Of a DNA stretch of 64,000 bases, positions 53,604 to 61,765 are shown piece by piece (position 1 is the stretch's first letter; each line of letters starts with the position of its first letter). The position numbers and the translations under genes were made by a program. The notes beneath the pieces are model-generated. The model was not told where the DNA came from. It saw only the letters and a program-made list of their open reading frames with translations, and made no database searches. Origin of the DNA: Pararhodobacter marinus (GTDB taxonomy: Bacteria > Pseudomonadota > Alphaproteobacteria > Rhodobacterales > Rhodobacteraceae). Where the stretch lies: positions 124,001 through 188,000 of the forward strand of contig NZ_QEYD01000007.1 of assembly GCF_003122215.1 (NCBI RefSeq), written 5' to 3'.

Positions 53604-54429
53604 CCGCGCGCGGCGTCACCTGCAGCCAGTCGTCGTCGGGGACATGCGGGAAGCCGCGAAAATTCTCGGTATTGGCGAACTTGAAACGGCAGGTGGCGAA
53701 GCGTTTGTCGCAACCCGCCTGCAGACGCACGCTGTCGCCCACGTCGGGCGCGAATCCCGGGGCCTGCCACAGATGCAGCCGCCGCTTGTCGCCCAGCGCC
53801 TCCTCGCGACGGACCGGGACCGTCGCGCCCTCGGCCGCTCCGGTCAGGAAGACCACGTTGCCGTCGACGAACCAGTCGGCGGCGAAATCCCCAAGCGGCG
53901 GGACCTCCAGCACCGCGCCGCCCTCGTCCACCGCCAGAAGCGCGACCTCGGCGCGAAACACCGGCTGGTCCAGATCGACGCCGCATTGCGCGTCGCCCAG
54001 AACCGCAGGGCAGGCCGCGCCGAAAACCCGACCGCCGGTTTTCGACAGGGGCTCGGTCAGCCCGCGGAGCTCGGCGCGAAAGGCGCCGCCCGCGCGCGTG
54101 ATCTCGCCCAGCGAGCCACGAAACAGCACGCGCCGCCATGCCGGGTCCTGCCAGTCGACCTCCCAGATCGTCAGCGCCGCGTTGTCGTAGCGCCCGGCAA
54201 GGATGTCGCGCTCGCTCAGCGCGGCATCGCTCAGGGCGCCCGAGGCTTCGGTATTGTCGACAGAAAGGCCGGTTCCCTGCACGATGGCGCCGGCGCTCAT
54301 GCCGGTGCCCGCGCGAAAGCTGATCCCGTCGAAGCTCAGATCCCGGTCATGGTCTGTGAAGCCCAGCACGGTGCCATCCGACCGCGTCAGCGCCCAGGCC
54401 CGCGCACGGGTGGTGGTCAGCCCGCTCAT
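53569..54429 (-). CDS. GTA g13: DUF2163 tail hub protein
   Basis: A 286-residue tail hub/baseplate component. DUF2163 spans about residues 1-160 (TTRARAWALTRSDGTVLGFTDHDRDLSFDG). The C-terminal part has four cysteines in CPAVLGDAQC and CDKRFATC, then FANTENFRGFPHVP. This four-Cys layout resembles lambda gpL, which holds an iron-sulfur cluster, so a metal cluster is plausible. Its ATG overlaps the g12 stop by four bases. Confidence 0.92.
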   Translation of the reverse strand: MSGLTTTRARAWALTRSDGTVLGFTDHDRDLSFDGISFRAGTGMSAGAIVQGTGLSVDNTEASGALSDAALSERDILAGRYDNAALTIWEVDWQDPAWRRVLFRGSLGEITRAGGAFRAELRGLTEPLSKTGGRVFGAACPAVLGDAQCGVDLDQPVFRAEVALLAVDEGGAVLEVPPLGDFAADWFVDGNVVFLTGAAEGATVPVRREEALGDKRRLHLWQAPGFAPDVGDSVRLQAGCDKRFATCRFKFANTENFRGFPHVPDDDWLQVTPRADGDNTGGPRGR

Positions 54430-55058
54430 TCGCGCACCTCGATCACCGGCACCTGCGGCACGTCGCCCGCCTGGAAATTCGCCACCGAGACCTGCACCAG
54501 GTCGGTATCGAACCGCACCGGCACGTCGAACTCGCCGCCGAAGGTGACTTCGGCCCCTACGGGCGGCGGGGCTTCGAAGGTGACGATCCCGGTAACGGTG
54601 TCCAGCGCCCAGCCGACGCTTTCGTCCAGCTCGGCGCCCCCCACCGCGACGCGCACGCTTCCCGCCACGGGCTTGGTGATCATCCGCACCGCGTCCCAGT
54701 CGCCCGAGCGATAGGTCTTCGCCAGCGCGAAGGCACGCGTGACGCCGTCGCCGGTGCCGATGTGCTGATCGAGCGGGCTGACCTGCTTCGACGCCGGGCA
54801 AGTCTTGTAATCCGCCCAGTCCTTCCAGCGGAACGCATGAAGCCGGCCCTGCCGCGCTTCAAAAAACGCGATCAGCACCTCGACATCATCGAGCGAGCGC
54901 AGGCCAAGCCCCGCATCGTAGCGCCGCCGCGCCTGTGCCCAGGGCGTGTTGCGCTCTTCGTGGCCATTGGCCAGCGTAACGATCTCGGTGCGCCGTTCGG
55001 GCCCGCCCAGCGAGCCGAAGCTCAGCGAGGCGGGAAAGCGGATATCGTGGAAAGCCAT
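54426..55058 (-). CDS. GTA g12: DUF2460 distal tail protein
   Basis: A 210-residue distal tail protein. The DUF2460/TIGR02217 pattern is FHDIRFPASLSFGSLGGPERRTEIVTLANGHEERNTPWAQARRRYDAGLGLRSLDDVEVLIAFFEARQGRLHAFRWKDWADY in order from the N-terminus. In RcGTA this ring joins the tail tube to the hub. It starts 16 bases after g11 and is coupled to g13 (ATGA). Confidence 0.93.
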   Translation of the reverse strand: MAFHDIRFPASLSFGSLGGPERRTEIVTLANGHEERNTPWAQARRRYDAGLGLRSLDDVEVLIAFFEARQGRLHAFRWKDWADYKTCPASKQVSPLDQHIGTGDGVTRAFALAKTYRSGDWDAVRMITKPVAGSVRVAVGGAELDESVGWALDTVTGIVTFEAPPPVGAEVTFGGEFDVPVRFDTDLVQVSVANFQAGDVPQVPVIEVRE

Positions 55059-55074
55059 GTCGGTCCCTCGCCCG

Positions 55075-55728
55075 TCAGTAATTGCGCTGGCCCTGCGCCA
55101 GCAGCCGTTGCATCTGCGCGGCGATCTGGCTCTGGCTGCGCCGGAACCCGGCGACGTCGGGGGTCGAGACGTTGATCGTGACGGTGACCGCCCGTCCGCC
55201 GCCCGCGCCGCGGACGCCCAGCTTGCCGTCCGCGCCCCGCGCCAGAGGCAGGATCGCCTCGGGGCCGGCTTCGCCCATCAGCCCGGTGCCGCCCCGCATC
55301 GGAAATGTCACGGGCTGCGAGACGATGCCGCCCTGCGCGAAGGGCATCACCCGCCCCTGGCTGAAGGACGCGCCGTTGGCGAAGGGCAGAAGCCCCCCCA
55401 TCAGCCCGCCCAGCACAGACGAGACGGCGCCGCCGACCGCGTTCTGCACCGGACGCATCGCTGCGCTGTAGATCGCGTTCGAAATCGACTGCCCCAGGCC
55501 GCGCATCGCGTCCGACAGCCGCTGTCCGTCAAAGATCACCCCGTCGAAGGCCCGCCTGAGCCCGCCCCCCAGAGCGCGCGACAGCCCGGCCATCTCGCGG
55601 CTTGTCTCACCCAGATTGCGCCCCATCGCGGCCAGACTTGAATCGAAGCCCGCCACGCTGTCCGCCGTCGTCGTGATCCGCGCATCCAGCTCGGCCAGCT
55701 GGGTGTTCAGCTCGTCCAGCGTTGCCAT
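55075..55728 (-). CDS. GTA g11: short tape-measure protein
   Basis: A 217-residue tape-measure protein, short as expected for the stubby GTA tail. N-terminal helical region (LNTQLAELDARITTTADSVAGFDSSLAAMGRNLGETSREMAGLSRALGGGLRRAF), a Gly-rich hydrophobic middle (VGGAVSSVLGGLMGGLLPFANGA), then AQGGIVSQPVTFPMRGGTGLMGEAGPEAILPL, the conserved tape-measure C-terminal block. Start 55728 follows AGGACGGG. It overlaps the end of the g10.1 frame by 122 bases. Confidence 0.9.
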   Translation of the reverse strand: MATLDELNTQLAELDARITTTADSVAGFDSSLAAMGRNLGETSREMAGLSRALGGGLRRAFDGVIFDGQRLSDAMRGLGQSISNAIYSAAMRPVQNAVGGAVSSVLGGLMGGLLPFANGASFSQGRVMPFAQGGIVSQPVTFPMRGGTGLMGEAGPEAILPLARGADGKLGVRGAGGGRAVTVTINVSTPDVAGFRRSQSQIAAQMQRLLAQGQRNY

Positions 55729-55939
55729 CCGTCCCGTCCTTCCTGCCTGCGCGCGGCCCATCGGGATAGCGTTGCAGCAACGCTTCCAGCCGCGCGCGCG
55801 TGAAGCCGGGTCGCGATGCCTCGTCGCGGCCCAGCATGATCATCAGTTCCACCGGCGTGAGTGCCCAGAACTCGGCCGGGCGCAGCCCCAGCCCCTGCAG
55901 CCCCGCGCGCATGAGCCCGGGCCAGTCCAGACCCGTCAT
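55607..55939 (-). CDS. GTA g10.1: tail assembly chaperone-type protein (rcc01693-like)
   Basis: MTGLDWPGLMRAGLQGLGLR then PAEFWALTPVELMIMLGRDEASRPGFTRARLEALLQRYPD match the small TIGR02216/rcc01693 family, usually about 60-70 residues. The ATG overlaps the g10 stop by four bases. In this sequence the frame has no stop until 55607, giving 110 residues and a 122-base overlap with g11. The last 40 residues are just the alternate frame of g11. It may be a natural C-terminal extension or a lost stop. Confidence 0.8.
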   Translation of the reverse strand: MTGLDWPGLMRAGLQGLGLRPAEFWALTPVELMIMLGRDEASRPGFTRARLEALLQRYPDGPRAGRKDGTDGNAGRAEHPAGRAGCADHDDGGQRGGLRFKSGRDGAQSG

Positions 55940-56259
55940 CCCGCCGCCGCCGGCATCGCGAAGGCGCGCGCCAGAAGCAGCCCCGCCACGCGCGCGGCCT
56001 CGAGCGGGCCGCCCTCGATCTCGGCCGAAAGCAGCGCCTCGGCGCGGACCGGATGCCCGCCGCCATGGAGCCCTGCCAGAAGCAGCGCCATCACGTCGCG
56101 GGTCCGAAAGCGCCCGGTCTCGAACCGTTCGACCAGATCGACGAGGCTCTCGGCCCCCAGCGCCTCTTCCAGCTCGGCCAGCGCGCCCAGGGTCAGCTTC
56201 AGCGCATAGGCGTCGCCGTCCATGACCAACGCCACCTCGCCCGCCATCGGGTTCACCAT
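55936..56259 (-). CDS. GTA g10: tail assembly chaperone
   Basis: A 107-residue protein of the GTA/phage tail assembly chaperone (TAC) group. VNPMAGEVALVMDGDAYALKLTLGALAELEEALGAESLVDLVERFETG is the classical opening: a beta hairpin, then a helix with ALAELEE. In lambda-like phages such proteins guide tube assembly on the tape measure. Its ATG shares a base with the g9 stop (TGATG), and it is coupled to g10.1. Confidence 0.88.
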   Translation of the reverse strand: MVNPMAGEVALVMDGDAYALKLTLGALAELEEALGAESLVDLVERFETGRFRTRDVMALLLAGLHGGGHPVRAEALLSAEIEGGPLEAARVAGLLLARAFAMPAAAG

Positions 56260-56756
56260 CAGACCGGCTCGCCGCTTTCGGGCTGCGTCTCCGGCTGATC
56301 GCCGCCATCGCCTTGATAATCCAGCGGATCGGCGGCCAGGGCGGTCGCTGCCACGAAGTCCAGCGCCCCGGCCGAGGCCATCGCCATCTCGAAGGTCGCC
56401 TCGCCGTTATGGCTGCCGCCATATTCCAGGCTGGTGATCTGGAACGGGCCTTCGACCGTGCCGAAATCGGGGATCACCACCTGAAAGGCCGGGATCTCGC
56501 CGTTGAAGAATACCGCGCGCGCGCGCTCATCCGTGGCCGCGTCGCGGAACACGCCCGACCCCGACAATGCCGCCGCCTTCACCCCGGCGCCGGCCAGCAA
56601 TTCGCGCCACCCCCCCGCGCTGTCCAGACTGGTCACATCGACCGTCTCGGCGTTGAAGCTGATCCGCGTGGCGCGCAGGCCCGCGATGGTCTCGAACAGA
56701 CCCGTTCCGGTCATGTCCATCTTGATCAGAAGATCCTTGCCGCTTTGCACAGCCAT
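56259..56756 (-). CDS. GTA g9: major tail tube protein
   Basis: A 165-residue tail tube subunit. AVQSGKDLLIKMD, GLRATRISFNAETVDVTSLDSAGGWRELLAGAGVKAAALSGSGVF and FEMAMASAGALDFVAA are the family's recognisable segments. The protein ends in an acidic Gln/Glu/Pro tail. As the most abundant tail protein it has its own ribosome site, 22 bases after the g8 stop. Confidence 0.92.
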   Translation of the reverse strand: MAVQSGKDLLIKMDMTGTGLFETIAGLRATRISFNAETVDVTSLDSAGGWRELLAGAGVKAAALSGSGVFRDAATDERARAVFFNGEIPAFQVVIPDFGTVEGPFQITSLEYGGSHNGEATFEMAMASAGALDFVAATALAADPLDYQGDGGDQPETQPESGEPV

Positions 56757-56778
56757 GCCGACCCCTCCTTTGAATGCG

Positions 56779-57186
56779 TCAGTTTTCGACGCGCACCCGG
56801 AACCGCAGGTCGATCCGCCTGAGCGACGCCCCCTCGGCCCGGCGCGCGCGCGCCTCGTGAAACCAGATCGCCACCACGCGCCCGGCGCCCAGCGCCGGCT
56901 GCGCGCCGGGCAGGATCTCGGCGATGCGCGCGGCGGCGCTCTTTGCGGTCAGGAAACCCGCCGCGTCGCTCACGACCTGCACCAGCACCCGGTGCTCGGC
57001 GCCGGATCCGCTGACATCCGAGCGGTCGATCACGTCCTCTTCGCCCAGCACCACGTAGGTGCCCTGCGGCGTGGCGGGGGGCGGCGCGTCGAAGATCCCG
57101 CCCGGCACCAGCGCAGCCAGCGGACCGTCCCCCGACAGCAGGGCATAAAGCGCCTCCTGCAGCGCATCGGCGGATTGATAGCTCAT
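56779..57186 (-). CDS. GTA g8: DUF3168 tail terminator/neck protein
   Basis: A 135-residue protein. The DUF3168 pattern is ALQEALYALLSGDGPLAALVPGGIFDAPP, then GTYVVLGEEDVIDRSDVSGSGAEHRVLVQVVSDAAGFLTAKSAAARI. It likely caps the tail tube. Start 57186 overlaps the g7 stop by four bases; the longer open frame is antisense-like to g7 and excluded. Confidence 0.92.
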   Translation of the reverse strand: MSYQSADALQEALYALLSGDGPLAALVPGGIFDAPPPATPQGTYVVLGEEDVIDRSDVSGSGAEHRVLVQVVSDAAGFLTAKSAAARIAEILPGAQPALGAGRVVAIWFHEARARRAEGASLRRIDLRFRVRVEN

Positions 57187-57518
57187 GCCGGCACCTCTTC
57201 GCGCGCGTGGCAGACCAGATAGGCACCCGAGGCATCGGCCTCGGACACGGCGAGGATGGTGAACACCCGCGCCCCCTCGCGGAGCCGCTGATCGGGGCGC
57301 GGGCGCTGCGGGCTGCCCTGCGGCGCGGCGCGCAGATAGATGCGGAACAGCATCCGTCCCTCGGGCGCGATCAGGCCCCGCCGTTCGCTGGCCGAACCCG
57401 CGCGCAGCTCGCACCACAGCGTCCCCAGCCCGGACCAGCTTTGCGAATATCCCCCCGCTCCGTCGGGCGTGGTGACCGCTTCCTCCAGCACCATCGGCCG
57501 GTTCAGCGCATAGCCCAT
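57183..57518 (-). CDS. GTA g7: head-tail adaptor
   Basis: A 111-residue stopper-type adaptor. LNRPMVLEEAVTTPDGAGGYSQSWSGLGTLWCELRAGSASERRG and the final FTILAVSEADASGAYLVCHAREE fit the SPP1 gp16-like head-tail joining family. It shares a base with the g6 stop (TGATG) and four with g8. Confidence 0.9.
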   Translation of the reverse strand: MGYALNRPMVLEEAVTTPDGAGGYSQSWSGLGTLWCELRAGSASERRGLIAPEGRMLFRIYLRAAPQGSPQRPRPDQRLREGARVFTILAVSEADASGAYLVCHAREEVPA

Positions 57519-58105
57519 CAGCGATGCCCTCCGGCCGTCACGCGCAAAGGCGCCCAGCGCCGCAACAGCGCATCGACCGGGCCGGTCACCGGATCAGCGC
57601 CGGTGCGGCCGTCGTAGAACTGCGCGGCCAGCAGCATCACCGCCTGTCGCAGATCGTCGGGCACCGCGTCCCATGTCGCACCGAACCCCGCCGTGAAGGC
57701 GATCTCGACCCGCCCACCCGTGGGCACCCCCGGCAGCACGGCGCCAGTGGCGATGATCTGCGGGCGGTGACGGTCCACCACCAGCCGCCAGCGCGCCGCA
57801 TCGACCGGCGTTTCCGCGCCCTGCGCATCCACCAGCGTGACCGAAGCCACGGCGCTGACCGGCGCGACCGGCAGGGCCTGCGCGTCGGCCCAGCGCCAGC
57901 AGGGCAGGATCAGCATGAAATCCCTCGTCATCAACGCCTTGCCGATCCGCGTCTCGATGGCCGAGATCGCGCCACGCAGATACTGGATCAGCAGCGCGTC
58001 GCCCGTTGCCTCGTCGGCAAAGCCGGTGCCCAGCCGCAGATGCGCGCGAAATGCGGCAACCGGCAGATCGGCATCCGCCACGACGCTGGTCTCAATCAGC
58101 TCCAT
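57518..58105 (-). CDS. GTA g6: head-tail connector
   Basis: A 195-residue connector ring protein (HK97 gp6-like). The N-terminal helices VAAFRAHLRLGTGFADEATGDALLIQYLRGAISAIETRIGKAL are typical. The rest is beta-rich with AFTAGFGATWDAVPDDLRQAVMLLAAQFYDGR. Start 58105 has AAGGCGAGG just upstream. A 177-base non-coding stretch with a hairpin separates it from the capsid gene. Confidence 0.9.
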   Translation of the reverse strand: MELIETSVVADADLPVAAFRAHLRLGTGFADEATGDALLIQYLRGAISAIETRIGKALMTRDFMLILPCWRWADAQALPVAPVSAVASVTLVDAQGAETPVDAARWRLVVDRHRPQIIATGAVLPGVPTGGRVEIAFTAGFGATWDAVPDDLRQAVMLLAAQFYDGRTGADPVTGPVDALLRRWAPLRVTAGGHR

Positions 58106-58242
58106 CCTCGCCTTCCCTTCATCCCGAATACCGGTCAGACCGGCGCAGACGCGCTCCCGCACCGCTCGCACGGAAGGGAGCAGCCGGACACGATGCGGGT
58201 GTCCCGGCCCTGCGGCCCCGACCCGCGCGCCTGCGCCGCCAC

Positions 58243-58268
58243 CGGGCCGGGGCCAAAGACCCGGCCCG
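58243..58268 (-). other. Hairpin after the capsid gene
   Basis: CGGGCCGGG (58243-58251) and CCCGGCCCG (58260-58268), a 9-bp perfect stem 15 bases after the capsid stop. No T-run follows on the minus strand, so it may stabilise or process mRNA rather than end it. The rest of 58106-58282 contains no gene. Confidence 0.65.
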
Positions 58269-58282
58269 ATCCCGTGAACCGC

Positions 58283-59494
58283 TCAGCTGGCGGCGAATTT
58301 CAGCAGCTTGATTGCCTGGAAATCGGTCACGTCGCCGCCGACGCGCTTGGTGGCGTAGAACAGCACATGCGGCTTCGCGCTGAACGGATCACGCAGCACG
58401 CGCAGGTCCGGGCGCTCGGCGATGGTATAGCCCGCCTGGAAATCGCCGAAAGCGATGGCATGGGCATCGGCGGCGATGTCGGGCATGTCCTCGGCGATCA
58501 GCACGGGATAGCCCATCAGCCGCGCCGGCTCGCCCGAGGCCAGACCGTCCGACCACAGGAACCGCCCGTCGCCGTCCTTCATCTTGCGCACAGCGCCCGC
58601 GGTCTTCGAATTCATCACGAAGGCCGCATTCGCGCGGTAGCCGGCATCCAGCGCATAGACCAGATCGACGATCGCGTCGGCCGGGTTCGACGCCGCGAAA
58701 TCGCCCGCCGCGCCGGTCGCGACATAGCCCAGCTCTTCCCAGTCCTCGGTGCCATTGGCGACGATGGTATGGGTCAGGAAGCCGCGCGGCTGGTCGGTGC
58801 CTGTGCCCGAGATGAAGGCCGCCGCCTCGGCCCGCGCGAATTTCTTCGCGATCCGTTCGGCCAGCCAGCCTTCAACATCGAAGGCGCTGTCTTCCAGCAG
58901 CCGCTGCGAGGCCTTGGGCATCGCCGACAGCTCGTGCAGCTTGATCGAGATACGGTCGATGGCCGCCGTGCCGGTCTCGGTCAGGGTCGAGGATTCGTTT
59001 TCCCAACCCGACCCGACGTCGCCGTGATCGACCAGCACGTCGAACGAGCCCGCCTCGACCTGCACGACGCTGGCGATGGCGCGGATCGAGGCCGAAGCGT
59101 CGAGCACCGCGTGAATGCGCTCGGAAGTCTGCGGATCGACCAGGTAGCCGCCCTCGGTATTGACCGAGGCCGTCAGCCCCTTGCCCTCCAGCACCAGCCC
59201 GCGCAGCGCGTCATCGTCGCCCTGGCGCAGATAGGCGTCGAACGCCTTCAGATGCAGCCCCTCGCCGGCATCGGCCTGCGCCAGCAAGGGGCGCGCGGTC
59301 TTGGTGGAAATCTTGCGGTCCAGCATGGTCAGTCGCTTGTCCTGTTCTTTCAGATTGCCCGTCACATCGGCGCGGAAGCTCTTGATCTCGGTCACGAAAT
59401 CCTCCAGCGCCGTCTTCAGCCGCGCCGCCTCGTCGCCGGGCGCCGCGCTCTTCTCCTCGCCGGCCTGCGCCGGGCCGGGAAATTCGCTGCTCAT
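58283..59494 (-). CDS. GTA g5: HK97-fold major capsid protein
   Basis: A 403-residue capsid precursor. The first about 100 residues are a charged helical scaffold (delta) domain, to be removed by g4. The mature part begins near LHLKAFDAYLRQGDDDALRG and contains SVNTEGGYLVDPQTSERIH, VGSGWENESSTLTETG, FISGTGTDQPRGFLT and SGEPARLMGYPVLIAEDMPD. Start 59494 (GGAAGG upstream) is preferred to the longer frame. Hairpins on both sides may raise its mRNA level. Confidence 0.95.
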   Translation of the reverse strand: MSSEFPGPAQAGEEKSAAPGDEAARLKTALEDFVTEIKSFRADVTGNLKEQDKRLTMLDRKISTKTARPLLAQADAGEGLHLKAFDAYLRQGDDDALRGLVLEGKGLTASVNTEGGYLVDPQTSERIHAVLDASASIRAIASVVQVEAGSFDVLVDHGDVGSGWENESSTLTETGTAAIDRISIKLHELSAMPKASQRLLEDSAFDVEGWLAERIAKKFARAEAAAFISGTGTDQPRGFLTHTIVANGTEDWEELGYVATGAAGDFAASNPADAIVDLVYALDAGYRANAAFVMNSKTAGAVRKMKDGDGRFLWSDGLASGEPARLMGYPVLIAEDMPDIAADAHAIAFGDFQAGYTIAERPDLRVLRDPFSAKPHVLFYATKRVGGDVTDFQAIKLLKFAAS

Positions 59495-59568
59495 CGCATC
59501 CTTCCTTTCGTTGATGCCCCGCTGCCATTCGCGGGAAAGCGGGCCGCGAACGGCAATCCGCCACCGTC

Positions 59569-59589
59569 CGCGCGGGGACATCCCGCGCG
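59569..59589 (-). other. Hairpin between protease and capsid genes
   Basis: CGCGCGGG (59569-59576) and CCCGCGCG (59582-59589), an 8-bp stem in the 121-base gap before the capsid gene. No T-run is present. With the hairpin at 58243-58268 it brackets the capsid cistron. Confidence 0.55.
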
Positions 59590-59615
59590 CCGTTCATCCT
59601 GATTTTTCCGGCGCC

Positions 59616-60149
59616 TCAGCCCCGGAGCGCGTCGCGCGCCGCCTCGATCCCGCGCGCGAAATCCAGCAGCAAACCGCCCTGCGACTTGGCCGAGGCCCGC
59701 GCCACAGGCAGCATCGGAAAGGTCACCAGCGACACTTCCCACAGCTCCAGCTCGAGCAGCCGGCGTCCGCCTTCGGGCAGCTTCTCGGCCCGGATCGTGC
59801 GATAGCCGATCGAAAGCCCGTCGACCGCGCCCGCCGCGATCAGCGCCGCCGCCTCGCGCGCCTTGCTCACTTCGGTCAGAAGCCTCCCTTTCACGCGCAA
59901 CCCATGTGCATCCTCGGCCACCTCGTCCCAGACGCCGATCGGCTGGGCCTGATCGTGCTGCCAGAGCATCCGCACGCGCCCGCCCCGCGCCGCCAGCCGG
60001 TTCAGCGAGGCCGAATAGGCCCCCGGCATGACCACGTCGCCGCCCTGGTCACGCAGCCCGAAGACCGAGGCATAGCCAGAGATCACCGCACCGGCTCCCA
60101 GCGCCACCGGCTGCACCCGCGCCTGGAATTTCGTCTCAAGACCCGTCAT
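59616..60149 (-). CDS. GTA g4: HK97-type prohead protease
   Basis: A 177-residue serine protease that trims the capsid scaffold. VISGYASVFGLRDQGGDVVMPGAY is the opening motif. The catalytic His is in MLWQHDQAQPIG and the catalytic Ser in GAVDGLSIGYR, followed by LELWEVSLVTFPMLPVA. A GAAGGGGGACCG ribosome site precedes the ATG. It lies ten bases after g3.5. Confidence 0.94.
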   Translation of the reverse strand: MTGLETKFQARVQPVALGAGAVISGYASVFGLRDQGGDVVMPGAYSASLNRLAARGGRVRMLWQHDQAQPIGVWDEVAEDAHGLRVKGRLLTEVSKAREAAALIAAGAVDGLSIGYRTIRAEKLPEGGRRLLELELWEVSLVTFPMLPVARASAKSQGGLLLDFARGIEAARDALRG

Positions 60150-60159
60150 CGGTCCCCCT

Positions 60160-60405
60160 TCAAACCTGCGTTGCCAAGAAGGCCAGCGCGCCATGCACCA
60201 CCACGCCCGAGGCCACGCCGTAAACCGCCAGCCACAGCCGTTTTTCCAGCCGCTTCAACTCGTCCTCGATCCGGCTCAGCCGGTATTCCAGCCCGGCGCG
60301 GCGCTCGGTTTCGACCTTTTCCTGCGCGTCGATCCGCGCCTGGGCGAGATCGAAACTGTCATAGAGAAACCGCGACCCGCCGACGGTCTTTCGCTGCGCG
60401 CTCAT
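60160..60405 (-). CDS. GTA g3.5: small membrane-anchored GTA protein
   Basis: An 81-residue protein matching RcGTA g3.5 in position and type. A charged coiled coil (AQARIDAQEKVETERRAGLEYRLSRIEDELKRLEKRL) is followed by a C-terminal hydrophobic helix (WLAVYGVASGVVVHGALAFLA). It overlaps the portal stop by four bases (ATGA). The function is not settled; a role in head formation has been suggested for the homologue. Confidence 0.85.
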   Translation of the reverse strand: MSAQRKTVGGSRFLYDSFDLAQARIDAQEKVETERRAGLEYRLSRIEDELKRLEKRLWLAVYGVASGVVVHGALAFLATQV

Positions 60406-61613
60406 CCCTGCCCTTTCGGCGGCAGGCCCAGCAGCGCGCGCTTTTCGTCCTCGGTCAGGAACGACGCGCCCGCCACGCGGCGCCATTGCGCCTCTCGCTC
60501 GATGGACAGCGCCGGCACCTGATCCAGGTCGGGGCGCAAGTGCAGGTCGACCCCGCCATGGCCCGACAGCCAGTGCGACAGCGCATCCGTGACCTTGGAC
60601 GCCAAGGGCAGCACCGTCAGCCGGTAGAAGGCGCGGTTGGCCTCCTGGTAATTCGCATAGGTCGCGTCGCCCGGAATCCCCAGCAACATCGGCGGCACCC
60701 CGAAGGCCAGCGCGATCTCGCGCGCGGCGGCATCCTTCGTCTTGTGAAATTCCATGTCCGAGGGGCTGAACCCCATCGGTTTCCAGTCGAGCCCGCCTTC
60801 CAGCAGCATCGGCCGCCCGGCATTGCGCGCGCCCTGGTGATGGGTTTCCATCTCGGCCTGCAGGCGCTCGAATTGTTCGTTGGTCAGGTTGCCCTGCCCG
60901 TCCGCCCCCTTGAACACGATGGCGCCCGAGGGCCGCGCGGCGTTGTCCAGAAGCGCCTTCGACCAGCGCGAGGCGCTGTTATGCACATCCACCGCCGTCG
61001 CCGCTGCCTCGATTGGGGACAGGCCGTAATGGTCGTCAAGCGGATGGAAGGCGCGGATATGGCAGATCGGCGCCACGCCCTCGACCATCGCGAAGCGGTG
61101 CTTGCGCCCGCCCACCGCGTAATCATAGGCGGCGGGCCAGCCATCCGGCCCCGGCACCACCGACATCCGGTCCGCGCGCAGAACATGCAGTTCGGCGGGC
61201 ACACCGCCCTCGGGCATGGCCACGGCCTCGATATAGGCGTTGCCCGACAACAGAAGCTGCGCGAAGACCGCCTCCAGGAACTCGGCGCGCCCCTGCGCCG
61301 GATTGGGGCGACGCAGCAGGCTCAGAAGCGGGTGCGCCTCATAGCGCCGCTCGGCATCCTGCAACACGAGGGGCAGCGCGGCGGCGGCTTCCGAGATCAG
61401 CCGCACCACGCGAAAGCCCACCGGGTTGCCCTGGAATCCCGCGCGGGTCAGCGACACCGTGTCCCGAGCCGTCCAGCGCGCCTGCGCCAGTCCCTGCATC
61501 GCCTTCACGCGGCCTGAGCCGATTCCCGTGCCAAATCCCGCATTCAGCGGCCCGACCGCCGAGGCCTTGGCCTCGGGCGGCTCTGCCGGGGCCTTGCGAA
61601 GAAAATCGAACAT
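60402..61613 (-). CDS. GTA g3: portal protein
   Basis: A 403-residue HK97-type portal, the DNA entry ring of the capsid. Segments include GFRVVRLISEAAAALPL, HPLLSLLRRPNP, YGLSPIEAAATAVDVHNSASRWSKALLDNAARPSGAIVF, FSPSDMEFHKTKDAAAREIALAFGVPP and DATYANYQEANRAFYRLTVLPL. AGGAGG precedes the ATG. A 187-base gap with a terminator and a promoter-like block separates it from g2. Confidence 0.94.
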   Translation of the reverse strand: MFDFLRKAPAEPPEAKASAVGPLNAGFGTGIGSGRVKAMQGLAQARWTARDTVSLTRAGFQGNPVGFRVVRLISEAAAALPLVLQDAERRYEAHPLLSLLRRPNPAQGRAEFLEAVFAQLLLSGNAYIEAVAMPEGGVPAELHVLRADRMSVVPGPDGWPAAYDYAVGGRKHRFAMVEGVAPICHIRAFHPLDDHYGLSPIEAAATAVDVHNSASRWSKALLDNAARPSGAIVFKGADGQGNLTNEQFERLQAEMETHHQGARNAGRPMLLEGGLDWKPMGFSPSDMEFHKTKDAAAREIALAFGVPPMLLGIPGDATYANYQEANRAFYRLTVLPLASKVTDALSHWLSGHGGVDLHLRPDLDQVPALSIEREAQWRRVAGASFLTEDEKRALLGLPPKGQG

Positions 61614-61642
61614 GCCTGTGCCTCCTTGCCGCGTCGGTGGCT

Positions 61643-61700
61643 CGGGGCGGAGCGGGACGCCCCGTCGCCTCGGCCTTGGCGCAAAGATGCGGCGAAAGTC
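61643..61700 (-). promoter_or_regulatory. Promoter-like block and hairpin in the g3 leader
   Basis: On the minus strand, GACTTTCGCCGCATCTTTGC (from 61700) continues GCCAAGGC and resembles the g1 promoter block GACTTTTCGCACGGTTTGCG plus CTAACGC. Below it lies a 7-bp stem, CGGGGCG/CGCCCCG (61643-61664), about 30 bases before the portal ATG. A second GTA promoter is inferred, not shown. Confidence 0.4.
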
Positions 61701-61765
61701 CTGACATTGCCGGAAGCCACCGTGCGCCGGCCCCGACCGCGCGCAACGGGGCCGTGGACAGCCGC

